A DNA stretch of 64,000 nt from Peptostreptococcus faecalis. Its GTDB lineage: Bacteria; Bacillota; Clostridia; Peptostreptococcales; Peptostreptococcaceae. Of the stretch, positions 1 to 9,385 are shown one piece after another; position 1 is the stretch's first letter; every line of letters begins with the position of its first letter. The notes beneath the pieces are model-generated. The model saw nothing but the letters and a program-made list of their open reading frames with translations, did no database searches and was not told the origin of the DNA. The stretch lies in NCBI RefSeq assembly GCF_900240845.1, contig NZ_OERU01000005.1, positions 20,816 through 84,815 of the forward strand. Direction: 5' to 3'. The translations under genes and the position numbers were made by a program.

Positions 1-957
<957 letters not shown>

Positions 958-970
958 TTACCACTCCTAT

Positions 971-1258
971 CTATTTATTTTCTAATACTCCAACTACGTC
1001 TTCTTGCTTTATTACTATAAATTCTTCGTTTTCTATTTCAACTTCTGTACCTGCGTATTTGTTGTATATTACCTTATCGCCTAGTACTAGTTCCATTTTT
1101 ATTTCTTTACCGTCTACAATTCCTGATCCAACGGCTACAACTTCTGCAAATTGTGGCTTTTCTTTGGCAGCACCTGTAAGAATGATACCGCTAGAAGTCT
1201 TTTCCTCAGCCTCAATTTTCTTTAATACCACTCTGTCTCCTAATGGTTTTATATTCAT
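971..1258 (-). CDS. groS: 10-kDa co-chaperonin GroES
   Basis: Heptameric lid of the GroEL chamber. The 95-residue product has the full family length, starting [14 protein letters not shown], with the mobile-loop segment [14 protein letters not shown] near residues 22-35 that contacts GroEL, and the usual ending in the VVGVLE strand. ATG at 1258 follows a strong AGGAGGTAGTGA ribosome-binding site. First gene of the groES-groEL operon; a CIRCE operator lies about 75 bp upstream, so HrcA repression with heat induction is expected. Confidence 0.97.
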   Translation of the reverse strand: MNIKPLGDRVVLKKIEAEEKTSSGIILTGAAKEKPQFAEVVAVGSGIVDGKEIKMELVLGDKVIYNKYAGTEVEIENEEFIVIKQEDVVGVLENK

Positions 1259-1332
1259 TTTTCACTACCTCCTCGTCTAATAAAATTACTTTTTATTTTT
1301 ATTTATTACTCTTAAAACTTGAATGCTTTTTA

Positions 1333-1359
1333 TTAGCACTCTTGTTAATTAACTGCTAA
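1333..1359. promoter_or_regulatory. CIRCE operator (HrcA-binding inverted repeat)
   Basis: TTAGCACTC (1333-1341), nine bases, then AACTGCTAA (1351-1359). The consensus is TTAGCACTC-N9-GAGTGCTAA: one arm is perfect and the other differs at two positions. The position upstream of groES is the usual one for HrcA control of groESL in Firmicutes. The hrcA gene itself is not in the window. Confidence 0.9.
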
Positions 1360-1392
1360 TAGTATATTAATATTACCTTAACTAAACCTTAA

Positions 1393-2871
1393 TTACAGCA
1401 AAGGAGAAAACAACCTAGATATTGATTCTGCAAGCCTTACAACTACATTCCTTGTTCTGAAATTTTCTTGAATTAGCTCTTTTGAATCACTCTGATCTTC
1501 CAAAAACTGTTCGTATAATTCACTTATTATTTTTTTATCGTATATAAATGCATTTACTTCAAAGTTAAGCATAAAACTTCTCAAATCCATATTTGCTGTT
1601 CCTATTGAAGCTATTTCATCATCTACTATTACTACTTTTGAATGTATGAATCCTCTTTGGTACAGATATACCTTTCCACCAGAATTTAAAACCTCTTCAA
1701 AGTAAGAATATGAAGCTATGTTTACTATATAGTGATCTATTTTTTCTGGGAATATTATTCTTACATCTACCCCGCTTAGTGCTGCTGTTTTAATAGCTTT
1801 TAACAAGCTTTCATCAGGTATAAAATACGGTGTTTCAATATATACTCTCTTTTTTGCTTGACTGATTGCCGAGAAAAAAGCGTAGTGAATATCTTCCCAT
1901 TTGCTATCTGGTCCTGTTCCCACTATTTGTAGTGGAGAGTCTCCTACTTTTTCAATTCTAGGCGTGTATTTTTCTTCTGAAAGTATTTCATTGGTAGTCA
2001 AATACCAGTCTATTATAAATATTATCTGTAGTAAGTATGTACCTGTTCCTACTACTCTCATGTGCGTATCTCTCCAGTATCCGAATTTTTTGCTTTCGCT
2101 CATATATTCGTCACCTATGTTAAGACCTCCCGTATATCCTACTCTACCATCTATTACTGCTATTTTTCTATGGTTTCTGTAGTTTACTTCTCCTCCCAAC
2201 AAAGGAAATTTTGTCGGTAAGAATGCAGCGCACATAACACCAGCTTCTCTTAGTTCCCTAAGAAATTTCCTATGAATTTTAAATCTCCAGCAGGCTAAAT
2301 CATCATATAAAATTCTTATTTCCACGCCTTGTTTTGCTTTTTCTATTAAAAGTCGCTGTATCTTTCTTGCGATTTTACTGTCTTTAATTATGAAATATTC
2401 TAAGTGTATATGATCTTCTGCCTTTTCAATATCCTCTAGCAGTCTATCAAATTTTTCCATTCCATTTTTGTATAATTCCACGTCATTATTAGTCGTATAT
2501 GGAAATTGCCCAATATTAAATAATAGTTTTATTACGCTCTCTTTTATTGGACTATTATCTTCTAATAATTCCCCTTTTTTCATGCGTTCACTTTGGCTTT
2601 TAACAATTTTTTTCACATGCTCTAAATTTTCTAGTAGATGCCTCTTGTTTAATGATTCCGACTTTTTCTTGGCTTTAAATATTTTATGCTTTCTTATATT
2701 TCTTCCTGATAATACATAAATTATTACTCCAATACCTGGTAGCAACAAAAACATCATTATCCAAGATAAAGTTTTGGAAGGATCTCTATTTTCTAGTAGT
2801 ATGTTCATTGATATAATTATGCCCATCAAATAGGAAAGTATTGTTAATACAGCTATTATCTTAAATATCAT
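1393..2871 (-). CDS. cls: Cardiolipin synthase (phospholipase D family)
   Basis: Condenses two phosphatidylglycerols to cardiolipin and glycerol in the membrane. The 492-residue protein has two N-terminal membrane segments (about 3-25 and 34-54) and then two HKD motifs: H234-K236-D241 in NHRKIAVIDGRVGYTGG and H410-K412-D417 in HSKVVIVDDEIASIGTANMD. This is the standard bacterial ClsA-type layout and full length. The start follows AAGGACGG. It begins 12 bp after the glycosylase gene, so the two are probably cotranscribed. The exact substrate preference cannot be read from sequence. Confidence 0.93.
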   Translation of the reverse strand: MIFKIIAVLTILSYLMGIIISMNILLENRDPSKTLSWIMMFLLLPGIGVIIYVLSGRNIRKHKIFKAKKKSESLNKRHLLENLEHVKKIVKSQSERMKKGELLEDNSPIKESVIKLLFNIGQFPYTTNNDVELYKNGMEKFDRLLEDIEKAEDHIHLEYFIIKDSKIARKIQRLLIEKAKQGVEIRILYDDLACWRFKIHRKFLRELREAGVMCAAFLPTKFPLLGGEVNYRNHRKIAVIDGRVGYTGGLNIGDEYMSESKKFGYWRDTHMRVVGTGTYLLQIIFIIDWYLTTNEILSEEKYTPRIEKVGDSPLQIVGTGPDSKWEDIHYAFFSAISQAKKRVYIETPYFIPDESLLKAIKTAALSGVDVRIIFPEKIDHYIVNIASYSYFEEVLNSGGKVYLYQRGFIHSKVVIVDDEIASIGTANMDLRSFMLNFEVNAFIYDKKIISELYEQFLEDQSDSKELIQENFRTRNVVVRLAESISRLFSPLL

Positions 2872-2883
2872 ATATTCCCGTCC

Positions 2884-3759
2884 TTATCTTCCAATTCCAT
2901 TTTCCCTTACATAATAAAATAAATATTGTTGTGCAAAGCCTGCATCTTCTCCAAATAAGTCTTTGCCATATTTTCTCATTTTTGGCAAACTCATGTCTTC
3001 TGCATCATAAAATTCTTGCATTACTCTTTTCACCCAAACATCTACTGGAAAAGAATCGTATTTTTCCATTCCGAATAATGCTATACAATCTGCTACTTTT
3101 GCTCCAACCCCTTTAAATTTCATCAGCTCTTTATGGCAGATATCTGAATCCATTTTTCTAAATTCTCCAAGGTCTATCTTTTTGTCTAATATATCCGATG
3201 TAGTACTGTGAATATATTTGTCTCTGAATCCCGTCTTACACTCTCTAAGCTCTTCTATACTCGCTTTTGATAGTTGCTCTGGAGTAGGAAACGCATAGTG
3301 TTTCTTGCCTCTGTACTCTCCAATTTCACTACCGTATCTAGAGGATATATTTTCAATTGCTCTTTGTATCATTGGGATTCTATTATTTGATGATATTATA
3401 AACGATATAATCATCTCCCAACTATCTTGGTTCAGGATTCTAATCCCCCATCCAAAATCCACAGCCTTATTTAGATTTTCATCTCTTTTTGCCAAGTCTT
3501 TTTTTATACTGGAGTAATCTCTATCAAGATCAAAATATTTTTTCCAAATATTATTGAAGTCTTCTATATTTGTATTGTCTATCAAGATACCTTCTTCTAC
3601 TTTGGATACATTTATTACCCTACCCATAGCTACTCCAGTGTAGGATTCATCTTCTTCTTTTATCCATCTAAAACATTGCCCACACTCAAAAATATGAGTT
3701 GGATCAAAATCATCTACATCTATCAACTTAATTCCATTTTTTACTTCTTCTATTATCAT
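2884..3759 (-). CDS. ogg: 8-oxoguanine DNA glycosylase/AP lyase (OGG1-type)
   Basis: Base-excision repair enzyme that removes oxidised guanine and nicks the abasic site. 291 residues. Helix-hairpin-helix and Gly/Pro-Asp region at about 213-246: KFKGVGAKVADC with the expected catalytic lysine K221, and FPVDVW with aspartate D240. An N-terminal OGG-N-like domain (GQCFRW near 27) precedes it, matching the eukaryotic OGG1 layout seen in Clostridia rather than short AGOG or MutM enzymes. It stands upstream of cls. No deviation from the family is visible. Confidence 0.9.
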   Translation of the reverse strand: MIIEEVKNGIKLIDVDDFDPTHIFECGQCFRWIKEEDESYTGVAMGRVINVSKVEEGILIDNTNIEDFNNIWKKYFDLDRDYSSIKKDLAKRDENLNKAVDFGWGIRILNQDSWEMIISFIISSNNRIPMIQRAIENISSRYGSEIGEYRGKKHYAFPTPEQLSKASIEELRECKTGFRDKYIHSTTSDILDKKIDLGEFRKMDSDICHKELMKFKGVGAKVADCIALFGMEKYDSFPVDVWVKRVMQEFYDAEDMSLPKMRKYGKDLFGEDAGFAQQYLFYYVRENGIGR

Positions 3760-3786
3760 ATTTAAATATCCTTTGTATAAATTTTT

Positions 3787-3815
3787 AGGCAGCTGTACGC
3801 AAAGTACAACTGCCT
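3787..3815. repeat. Inverted repeat between asp23 and ogg
   Basis: AGGCAGCTGTAC and GTACAACTGCCT form a 12-bp stem with one mismatch and a 5-base loop, 11 bases past the asp23 stop. On the minus strand it is followed by TAAAAATTTATA rather than a clean U run, so a terminator or attenuator between the envelope-stress operon and ogg-cls is possible but not certain. Confidence 0.5.
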
Positions 3816-3826
3816 ACTCAAGCAAC

Positions 3827-4225
3827 TTACCCTCTTGTTTTAAACTCATCTGCCTTTAAAACGTCTTCTATTTTAACATTCAGCTCCACTACTCTCAATC
3901 CTGTCATATTCATAACTTGATTTTCAACAGCTTCTTTTATTTCTGAATAAATCTCTTTTGCATTCTTTCCATATTCAATTACTAGTCTTAGATCAACTGC
4001 TACTTCAGTTTCTCCTACTTCAACGTTTATGCCTTCATTATTTGTTCTTCCTACAATTCCTGAGAAAGCTCCTCCTCCAGGCTTTATAGTTGCAACACCC
4101 TCTATATCTTTTAGTGTCATCATTACTATTTTCACTATTACTTGTTCGTCAAAAGTAAGTTTACTGTCATGCTGCACTTCCACAATAGACTCTATTTCTT
4201 TGTTGTTTTTATCATTGATTTCCAT
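3827..4225 (-). CDS. Asp23/Gls24 family envelope stress protein
   Basis: Small cytosolic protein held at the membrane by AmaP in staphylococci; the family is linked to alkaline and cell-envelope stress, with no known catalytic activity. 132 residues with the Asp23 core LTFDEQVIVKIVMMTLKDIEGV and a glycine-rich stretch KPGGGAFSGIVGR near residues 47-60. Start ATG at 4225 after AAGGGG. It is the last gene of a three-gene set AmaP, DUF2273, Asp23, an arrangement that recurs in Firmicutes and supports the assignment. Confidence 0.9.
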   Translation of the reverse strand: MEINDKNNKEIESIVEVQHDSKLTFDEQVIVKIVMMTLKDIEGVATIKPGGGAFSGIVGRTNNEGINVEVGETEVAVDLRLVIEYGKNAKEIYSEIKEAVENQVMNMTGLRVVELNVKIEDVLKADEFKTRG

Positions 4226-4251
4226 TGAAATACCCCTTTCAAACCATATTT

Positions 4252-4728
4252 TTATCTAAATTTCCTAAAAATTGAATTTATAATCGAAAGCAACCTTGGG
4301 TTGTTATCTAATAGTTGCCCTATTATATTTGCCGCCAATACTACTACAAATACCAAAAGTGATTTTAAAAATCCTATTACCAATATGAGTATCGCCATTA
4401 TAATTCCAACAATTGTAGCTTTGAAAGTATTTGGTCTTTCACGATAAGAGTCTTGAATAAAGTTAAATATTAAAGTAGAGACACTGTCTTTTTTTGTGTT
4501 ATTGTATTCATTATTACTGTTATAGTTGCTATGTTGATAATCTTCTCTATCTTCTCTTTCAGACTCTCCGCTATCTGAGTACTCTTTTCTAAAGTTTGTT
4601 CCTTTATTGCTTTGGGTTTCACTGTTTTCATATATTACATTGCTTTTTGTAGATTGTTCTTCCTCTATCATATTTTCTACCTCAAGATCTTCATCTACAT
4701 CTCCTATATGGATTTTTCCATCTATCAC
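4252..4728 (-). CDS. DUF2273 small membrane protein with hydrophilic N-terminal extension
   Basis: 158 residues. Residues 1-80 are hydrophilic and rich in Glu, Ser and Asn; residues about 93-137 form two closely spaced hydrophobic segments (TFKATIVGIIMAILILVIGF and the following LLVFVVVLAANIIG), as in DUF2273 proteins encoded beside Asp23. Family members are usually about 60-80 residues, so the long N-terminal tail is unusual. The start is GTG at 4728, about 7 bases after GGGGGTGG. Probably part of the Asp23/AmaP membrane complex; function unknown. Confidence 0.75.
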   Translation of the reverse strand: MIDGKIHIGDVDEDLEVENMIEEEQSTKSNVIYENSETQSNKGTNFRKEYSDSGESEREDREDYQHSNYNSNNEYNNTKKDSVSTLIFNFIQDSYRERPNTFKATIVGIIMAILILVIGFLKSLLVFVVVLAANIIGQLLDNNPRLLSIINSIFRKFR

Positions 4729-4742
4729 TACAGTTCCACCCC

Positions 4743-5678
4743 CTAATTAACTCTTTTCTTTTTTCTTTTTCTAGATTTTTTTACAGATTTTTCTTTTTCT
4801 GATCTAATTCCAGATTCTACTTTTTCATTTATTTTAGCATTGTAGAATTTTACATTGATCTCATTTATTCTACCTTCAAAGAAATTTTCTAATGAATCTC
4901 TGATGTCTTTTTGAACATTTTTATAAAAGTCATTTATGTCTGCATACTTATGTAGCTCTGCGTCAATATTTTCATTGTCTTCAGACTCATCATCTACAAG
5001 TACGCTCCTAGCTTCTGCTATTTCTTTTGAAAATTCTTCTTTGTCATCCAACTTGTTTTCTTCTGACTTGTTTTCTTCTGACTCATTTGATTCTATTTTT
5101 TTTATGTTGTCTACATTCTCTGTATTGTCTGCATTTTCTACGATATCTACATTTTCTATGACCTCAACACTTTCTGTTTTATCTATATTTTCTGTGCTAT
5201 TGGCATTTTCTATGCTTTCTATCTTTTCTATATCGAAGTAACCTTTTTCTATGCAAAGTTCTTCATTAATTCCACATTTTACATCGACTTTAACTATTGT
5301 TTTATCGCCTTTTTTCTTTATGCTAGCTCTAACTGTATTTTCCGCTATTTCATCGAATTTTTCTAAAGTATTAATAACGTTTTTCTCTATTGACATATCA
5401 GATACAGATATAGTTCCATTATCTTCAAATAGAACTAGCTCTCTTTCATCTGATTTTTTGAATAATATCAGTATTAATTTAACAACTGTGGCCATAAATA
5501 CTATAAAAGATAATATTCCTAATAAAAGAGGTATAGTTTGCAACAATTTATATGTATCAATAAAGATAATTCTTTCATCTGCTAATACATATTTAAATAC
5601 AAATATATATATTGCTGATAACAGCATAAGAATCAATAAATAATAAATTGAATTTATGATTTTTCTAAATTTAGACAT
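4743..5678 (-). CDS. amaP: AmaP-like alkaline shock response membrane anchor protein
   Basis: Likely membrane anchor for Asp23. 311 residues: two N-terminal membrane segments (about 10-30 and 47-73), a beta-rich stretch (about 80-150), then a very acidic low-complexity linker (about 155-225) with repeated ENVD/ENADN-type units, and a conserved C-terminal part with DIRDSLENFFEGR. The tail is strongly basic (KSRKRKKKRVN). Typical AmaP is about 180-200 residues, so the acidic linker accounts for the excess. ATG at 5678 follows AGGAGGGAGTAA. First gene of the operon. Confidence 0.75.
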   Translation of the reverse strand: MSKFRKIINSIYYLLILMLLSAIYIFVFKYVLADERIIFIDTYKLLQTIPLLLGILSFIVFMATVVKLILILFKKSDERELVLFEDNGTISVSDMSIEKNVINTLEKFDEIAENTVRASIKKKGDKTIVKVDVKCGINEELCIEKGYFDIEKIESIENANSTENIDKTESVEVIENVDIVENADNTENVDNIKKIESNESEENKSEENKLDDKEEFSKEIAEARSVLVDDESEDNENIDAELHKYADINDFYKNVQKDIRDSLENFFEGRINEINVKFYNAKINEKVESGIRSEKEKSVKKSRKRKKKRVN

Positions 5679-5754
5679 TTACTCCCTCCTTTAATAGTTT
5701 TGTACAATTAATAGTTTAACATATTAAACCTGTAAATTCTATACAATTGTATTA

Positions 5755-5787
5755 CAAAAAGCCTACATCATAATGAGTAGGCTTTTG
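5755..5787 (-). terminator. Terminator after pyrE
   Basis: GCCTAC (5761-5766) pairs with GTAGGC (5777-5782); on the minus strand the stem is followed by TTTTTG. It lies 14 bases past the pyrE stop and ends the pyrBKDE transcript. Confidence 0.8.
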
Positions 5788-5800
5788 GCTTTATTAAATA

Positions 5801-6385
5801 TTATTTTTTTAATTCTTTAAATTCTCTGCTTCCTGGTTTTACTAATTCTATCTTTCCTTCTTTACAAAGTTCGCAGTTATCTGCTTCATATACTGTTATA
5901 TCTAAGTCAATTGCACTATATATTGGCATTCCAATATCGTCTTTTGTTCTATTTGCAATACATGCAACTCCTACTACAACTCCACCCATAGCTTCTAGAA
6001 CTTTTTTAGTTTCTTTAGTTGATTTTCCTGTAGTTACAACATCTTCTGCTATTATTATTCTATCGCCTGGCTTTACTTCAAATCCTCTTCTAAGCTGCAT
6101 TTCATTATCTTTTCTTTCAGTGAATATAGCTTCTTTTCCTAGTTGTCTTCCTAGCTCATAAGAAACTACAACTCCTCCCATAGCTGGCCCTACTACCAAG
6201 TCTATATCTAAATCTTTGATTTTTTCTACTACTGTAGATAGTACCTTTTCTGCCTGGTCTGGGAATCTTAGTACTTTTGCACACTGAACATATCTATTTG
6301 AGTGCATTCCTGATGATAGTAAAAAGTGCCCTTCTAGTAGTGCATCACAATCTTTAAGTATTTGTATAACATCAACGTTTTTCAT
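5801..6385 (-). CDS. pyrE: Orotate phosphoribosyltransferase
   Basis: Converts orotate and PRPP to orotidine 5'-phosphate in de novo pyrimidine synthesis. 194 residues, full length. PRPP-binding signature [13 protein letters not shown] at about 111-123 and an upstream [13 protein letters not shown] flexible loop. ATG at 6385 after AGGGAGAGA. Last gene of pyrBKDE, 14 bp after pyrD, and followed by a terminator. Confidence 0.96.
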   Translation of the reverse strand: MKNVDVIQILKDCDALLEGHFLLSSGMHSNRYVQCAKVLRFPDQAEKVLSTVVEKIKDLDIDLVVGPAMGGVVVSYELGRQLGKEAIFTERKDNEMQLRRGFEVKPGDRIIIAEDVVTTGKSTKETKKVLEAMGGVVVGVACIANRTKDDIGMPIYSAIDLDITVYEADNCELCKEGKIELVKPGSREFKELKK

Positions 6386-6399
6386 ATTCTCTCTCCCTA

Positions 6400-7302
6400 T
6401 TATATAATTCCTCTAATTTCGTCTAAACTTTTTATATTATTTTCATCCATGTATTTATGAAGTTCTTCTATTATCTCTTCACCAATTCTAGGATTGACAA
6501 AATTTACAGTTCCTAGCTGTACACAAGTTGCACCAGCCATTATAAATTCTATTACATCTCTAGCGTTCATTATTCCACCCATTCCTACTACTGGAATATT
6601 TACTGCTTTAGATACTTCATATACCATTCTTAGAGCTATTGGCTTAATAGCTGGTCCTGAAAGACCTGCCGTCACATTATTAAAGACAGGTTTTCTGTTG
6701 TCGATATCAATTGCCATTGCTTTAAATGTATTTACCAAAGATACACCATCCGCACCTTCTTCTTCACATACTTTTGCCATCTCAACAATATCTTCTGCAT
6801 TAGGAGATAGTTTTACTATCAATGGCTTTTTAGTAGCAGCTCTTACTTCTCTAATTATTTCTCTAGCAACCTCTGATTTTATTCCAAATGCCATTCCACC
6901 GTGTTTAACATTTGGACAAGATATATTTAACTCTAGTATATCAAAGTCTTTATCATCTAAAAGTTTTACACCTTCTACATAGTCATCTTCACAGTTACCA
7001 CCTAGGTTTACTATTCTGCAAGTGTCCAACTTAGAAAAATCCGGAAGTTCTTTTTTTATAAAACCTTCAACACCTGGATTTTCTAGTCCAACGCTATTCA
7101 TCATACCTGATGGTGTCTCATATACTCTTAGTCCATCATTACCTGGCTTAGCGTAATAAGTCAATCCTTTTGAACTAATCCCTCCAAGCTTGCTTATATC
7201 ATATATTTCACCGTATTCTTTTCCAAATCCGAATGTACCTGAGGCCATTATAATAGGATTTTTCAGTTCCATTCCACATAGATTAACCTTCAAATTTGCC
7301 AT
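6400..7302 (-). CDS. pyrD: Dihydroorotate dehydrogenase (type 1B), catalytic subunit PyrDB
   Basis: Oxidises dihydroorotate to orotate with FMN; electrons pass to PyrK and on to NAD. 300 residues from [16 protein letters not shown]. The catalytic cysteine is C129 in [12 protein letters not shown], with FMN-binding [10 protein letters not shown] near 255. The frame stays open 15 codons upstream, but ATG at 7302 is preferred because it overlaps the pyrK stop as TAATG and gives the family N-terminus. Cys instead of Ser as base, and the adjacent pyrK, define type 1B. Confidence 0.95.
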   Translation of the reverse strand: MANLKVNLCGMELKNPIIMASGTFGFGKEYGEIYDISKLGGISSKGLTYYAKPGNDGLRVYETPSGMMNSVGLENPGVEGFIKKELPDFSKLDTCRIVNLGGNCEDDYVEGVKLLDDKDFDILELNISCPNVKHGGMAFGIKSEVAREIIREVRAATKKPLIVKLSPNAEDIVEMAKVCEEEGADGVSLVNTFKAMAIDIDNRKPVFNNVTAGLSGPAIKPIALRMVYEVSKAVNIPVVGMGGIMNARDVIEFIMAGATCVQLGTVNFVNPRIGEEIIEELHKYMDENNIKSLDEIRGII

Positions 7303-7991
7303 TATAATATCACATCCTCTCCCCAAAATACAGGACCATCCTTGCAAGTCTTTTTATTTCCTGATTTAGTCTTACAAGTACATACTAGACATGCACCAAC
7401 ACCACATGCCATATGATTTTCTAGTGAAACTTGTATTTTTGTATCTGTGTTTTCCACCATATCCACAAGTTTTTTCATCATAGGAGTTGGCCCACAAGTC
7501 AATATATAATCATATTTTTCAACGTCTATTATATCTGTTACGAAAGTATTTCCAGTAGTTGTATGTACTTCTTTACATACACTTTCAAATTCGTCTATCA
7601 TTATTGGATTATCTCTAAATCCTAGGTAGCAGTCACAGTTAGGTATATTTTGTGCTACCATGTAAAGTGGTGCTATTCCTATACCACCTCCAACTAATGC
7701 AACCTTTCCTTTAACCTTTTCAAACCCATTTCCATATGGTCCTTCAAGTTTTATATTATCACCCTTTTTAAGCTTGGACATAATTTCCGTTCCTTGACCT
7801 ACTACCTTGTATAAAAAGCTGATACCTTCTTCATCTATATTGTATATACTAATTGGTCTAGATAGTAATGGAAAATTATCCCATGCTCTCAACATATAGA
7901 ACTGACCCATTCTAGCTTCAAAATCGCCTGAAACCTTTATATAATACATTTCTTCCCCAACATACCTATTTTCTAGTACAGAGTATTCCAT
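7302..7991 (-). CDS. pyrK: Dihydroorotate dehydrogenase electron transfer subunit PyrK
   Basis: FAD and [2Fe-2S] subunit that links PyrDB to NAD. 229 residues from [13 protein letters not shown]-binding RPISIY at 45-50, nucleotide-binding GGGIGIAP near 101-108, and C-terminal cluster cysteines C196, C201, C204 and C216 in [10 protein letters not shown] and beyond. ATG at 7991 sits behind GGAGG; the upstream open stretch (to 8057) overlaps pyrB and has no better site. The stop overlaps the pyrD start (TAATG), implying coupled translation. Confidence 0.95.
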   Translation of the reverse strand: MEYSVLENRYVGEEMYYIKVSGDFEARMGQFYMLRAWDNFPLLSRPISIYNIDEEGISFLYKVVGQGTEIMSKLKKGDNIKLEGPYGNGFEKVKGKVALVGGGIGIAPLYMVAQNIPNCDCYLGFRDNPIMIDEFESVCKEVHTTTGNTFVTDIIDVEKYDYILTCGPTPMMKKLVDMVENTDTKIQVSLENHMACGVGACLVCTCKTKSGNKKTCKDGPVFWGEDVIL

Positions 7992-8005
7992 ATATCCTCC
8001 TATAT

Positions 8006-8917
8006 TTATAATCCTAATAATTTCATGATAAGCGCCATTCTTACATACATTCCACACTGAGCCTGTTCAAAGTATTTTGCTCTAGGATCTTGATCTACTT
8101 CAACAGCGATCTCATTTACTCTAGGTAATGGATGAAGAACGAGCATATCTTCTTTTGCCAAATCCATCTTTTCCAAATCCAGTATGTAAGTATCTTTTAA
8201 TCTATTATATTGATCTATATCTTCAAATCTTTCTTTTTGTATTCTAGTCATATATAGTACATCTAATTCAGGAATTGCATCTTCTAAACTTTTAGTTTCT
8301 ATATATTCAGTATTGCCTATATCCTCTTTTACATTATCTGGCATTTTTAGCTCATCAGGAGAAATAAATACAAACTTAATTCCACTGTATCTCGACATAG
8401 CCTTAGCTAAAGAATGAACTGTTCTACCATATTTCAAATCTCCACAAAGACCAATTGTCATCTTTTCTAAAGAAGATTTATAGTATTTTATAGTAAGTAG
8501 ATCTGTCAACGTCTGAGTAGGATGTTGATTTTCACCGTCTCCTGCATTTATAAACGGAACTTCACAAGCTTGTGCAGCTTGGTTAGCAGAACCTGATATA
8601 AAGTGTCTCATTGCTATTATATCTACGTAGTTTGACACTATTTTCATAGTATCTTCAAGAGATTCTCCTTTAGATGTTGAAGATGCTGATGGATCAGAAA
8701 ATCCAATCACCCTACCTCCTAGTCTATTCATTGCCGCCTCAAAACTAAGTCTAGTTCGTGTAGAAGGTTCATAAAATAATGTAGCTATTAATTTTCCTTC
8801 ACAAACCTTATTGTATTTTTCAGGATTTTCCTTTATTTGCATGCCCAATTCCAGTATAGAGTCCAACTCTTCTACTGTAAAATCATCTGGTTTTATTAGA
8901 TTTCTCCCTTTTAACAT
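8006..8917 (-). CDS. pyrB: Aspartate carbamoyltransferase, catalytic chain
   Basis: Forms carbamoyl aspartate from carbamoyl phosphate and aspartate. 303 residues with the carbamoyl-phosphate motif [10 protein letters not shown] at 51-60, HPTQ near 131, and HPLPRVNEI near 262. No regulatory pyrI chain follows. First gene of pyrBKDE; carAB, pyrC and pyrF are not in the operon. A PyrR-type loop ends 5 bases before the AGGAGG site and a vegetative promoter lies further upstream, so regulation by UMP is expected. Confidence 0.96.
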   Translation of the reverse strand: MLKGRNLIKPDDFTVEELDSILELGMQIKENPEKYNKVCEGKLIATLFYEPSTRTRLSFEAAMNRLGGRVIGFSDPSASSTSKGESLEDTMKIVSNYVDIIAMRHFISGSANQAAQACEVPFINAGDGENQHPTQTLTDLLTIKYYKSSLEKMTIGLCGDLKYGRTVHSLAKAMSRYSGIKFVFISPDELKMPDNVKEDIGNTEYIETKSLEDAIPELDVLYMTRIQKERFEDIDQYNRLKDTYILDLEKMDLAKEDMLVLHPLPRVNEIAVEVDQDPRAKYFEQAQCGMYVRMALIMKLLGL

Positions 8918-8920
8918 ATT

Positions 8921-8950
8921 TCCTCCTTTTTGGCCTCACAGGACCGAATT
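8921..8950 (-). promoter_or_regulatory. PyrR-binding loop adjoining the pyrB ribosome-binding site
   Basis: The minus strand reads GGTCCTGTGAGGCC (8945 to 8932), matching the conserved PyrR loop core UCC-N-G-N-GAGG. It is followed by AAAAA and then AGGAGG (8926-8921). U-rich bases upstream can pair with the A run and first G of the ribosome-binding site. No attenuator terminator lies between the loop and pyrB, so translational repression by PyrR with UMP is the inferred mechanism. Confidence 0.8.
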
Positions 8951-8980
8951 AAAGTATAAAATAAAAGCTTTCTTAAAAAG

Positions 8981-9007
8981 ATTATCACCTTTATTTATTA
9001 GTGTCAA
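8981..9007 (-). promoter_or_regulatory. Candidate vegetative promoter of pyrBKDE
   Basis: TTGACA (9007-9002) and GATAAT (8986-8981) with 15 bases between; a TAATCT reading of the -10 gives 17. It would give a leader of about 60 nt holding the PyrR loop. Confidence 0.55.
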
Positions 9008-9135
9008 ATCTTAATTTACCGTTTCAAGTATTCTACCCAATTTTTAATATCCAAACCATTATGTCTATACGGTATACAACATAAAAATCCTTAATACTCT
9101 CTATATATTATAAAGCTCATCTCTTTTAATTTCAA

Positions 9136-9193
9136 TAAAAAAAACTCATGTACTTCTAAATTCTATTTAGTATAGATTAGAAAACACATGAGT
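9136..9193 (-). terminator. Terminator of the feo operon
   Basis: ACTCATGT (9144-9151) pairs with ACATGAGT (9186-9193); the 34-base interior can fold further (TCTAA/TTAGA). The minus strand continues into a run of U after the stem. It lies 14 bases past the small Cys-rich gene. Confidence 0.75.
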
Positions 9194-9206
9194 TGTTTTT
9201 TAGATA

Positions 9207-9365
9207 TTACATCTTAGGTTTATTTTCTTCAGTAGGGCAAGACCTACAACTAGATGGGCACTCTGTCTTACCACAGCTACAACCACCTTTTTTTCTAACT
9301 CTTATCGCAGCAAATACAGCTGCTACAACTACAATTGCTAAAACTATAAATGTAGCCAAATTCAT
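9207..9365 (-). CDS. FeoB-associated Cys-rich membrane protein
   Basis: A 52-residue product: MNLATFIVLAIVVVAAVFAA forms one membrane helix, then basic RVRKKGG, then a cysteine-rich tail with five Cys (CSCGKTECPSSCRSC). This is the layout of the small proteins encoded downstream of feoB in many Firmicutes; their role is uncertain, perhaps in Fe(II) transfer or FeoB assembly. ATG at 9365 follows GGAGGATCTAC. It begins 20 bp after the feoB stop and ends before the operon terminator. Confidence 0.88.
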   Translation of the reverse strand: MNLATFIVLAIVVVAAVFAAIRVRKKGGCSCGKTECPSSCRSCPTEENKPKM

Positions 9366-9385
9366 ATGTAGATCCTCCTTAATTT

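Noticed and set aside
1341..1354. TTGTTAATTAAC as a possible Rex site before groES (a similar string is at 34919-34930)
   Set aside because: It lacks the four-base centre of TTGTTAA-N4-TTAACAA, and the groES copy is the loop of the CIRCE element.
4936..5643. Two long plus-strand open frames opposite amaP
   Set aside because: Serine-rich low-complexity shadows of the acidic amaP reading frame; no ribosome-binding sites and no family resemblance.
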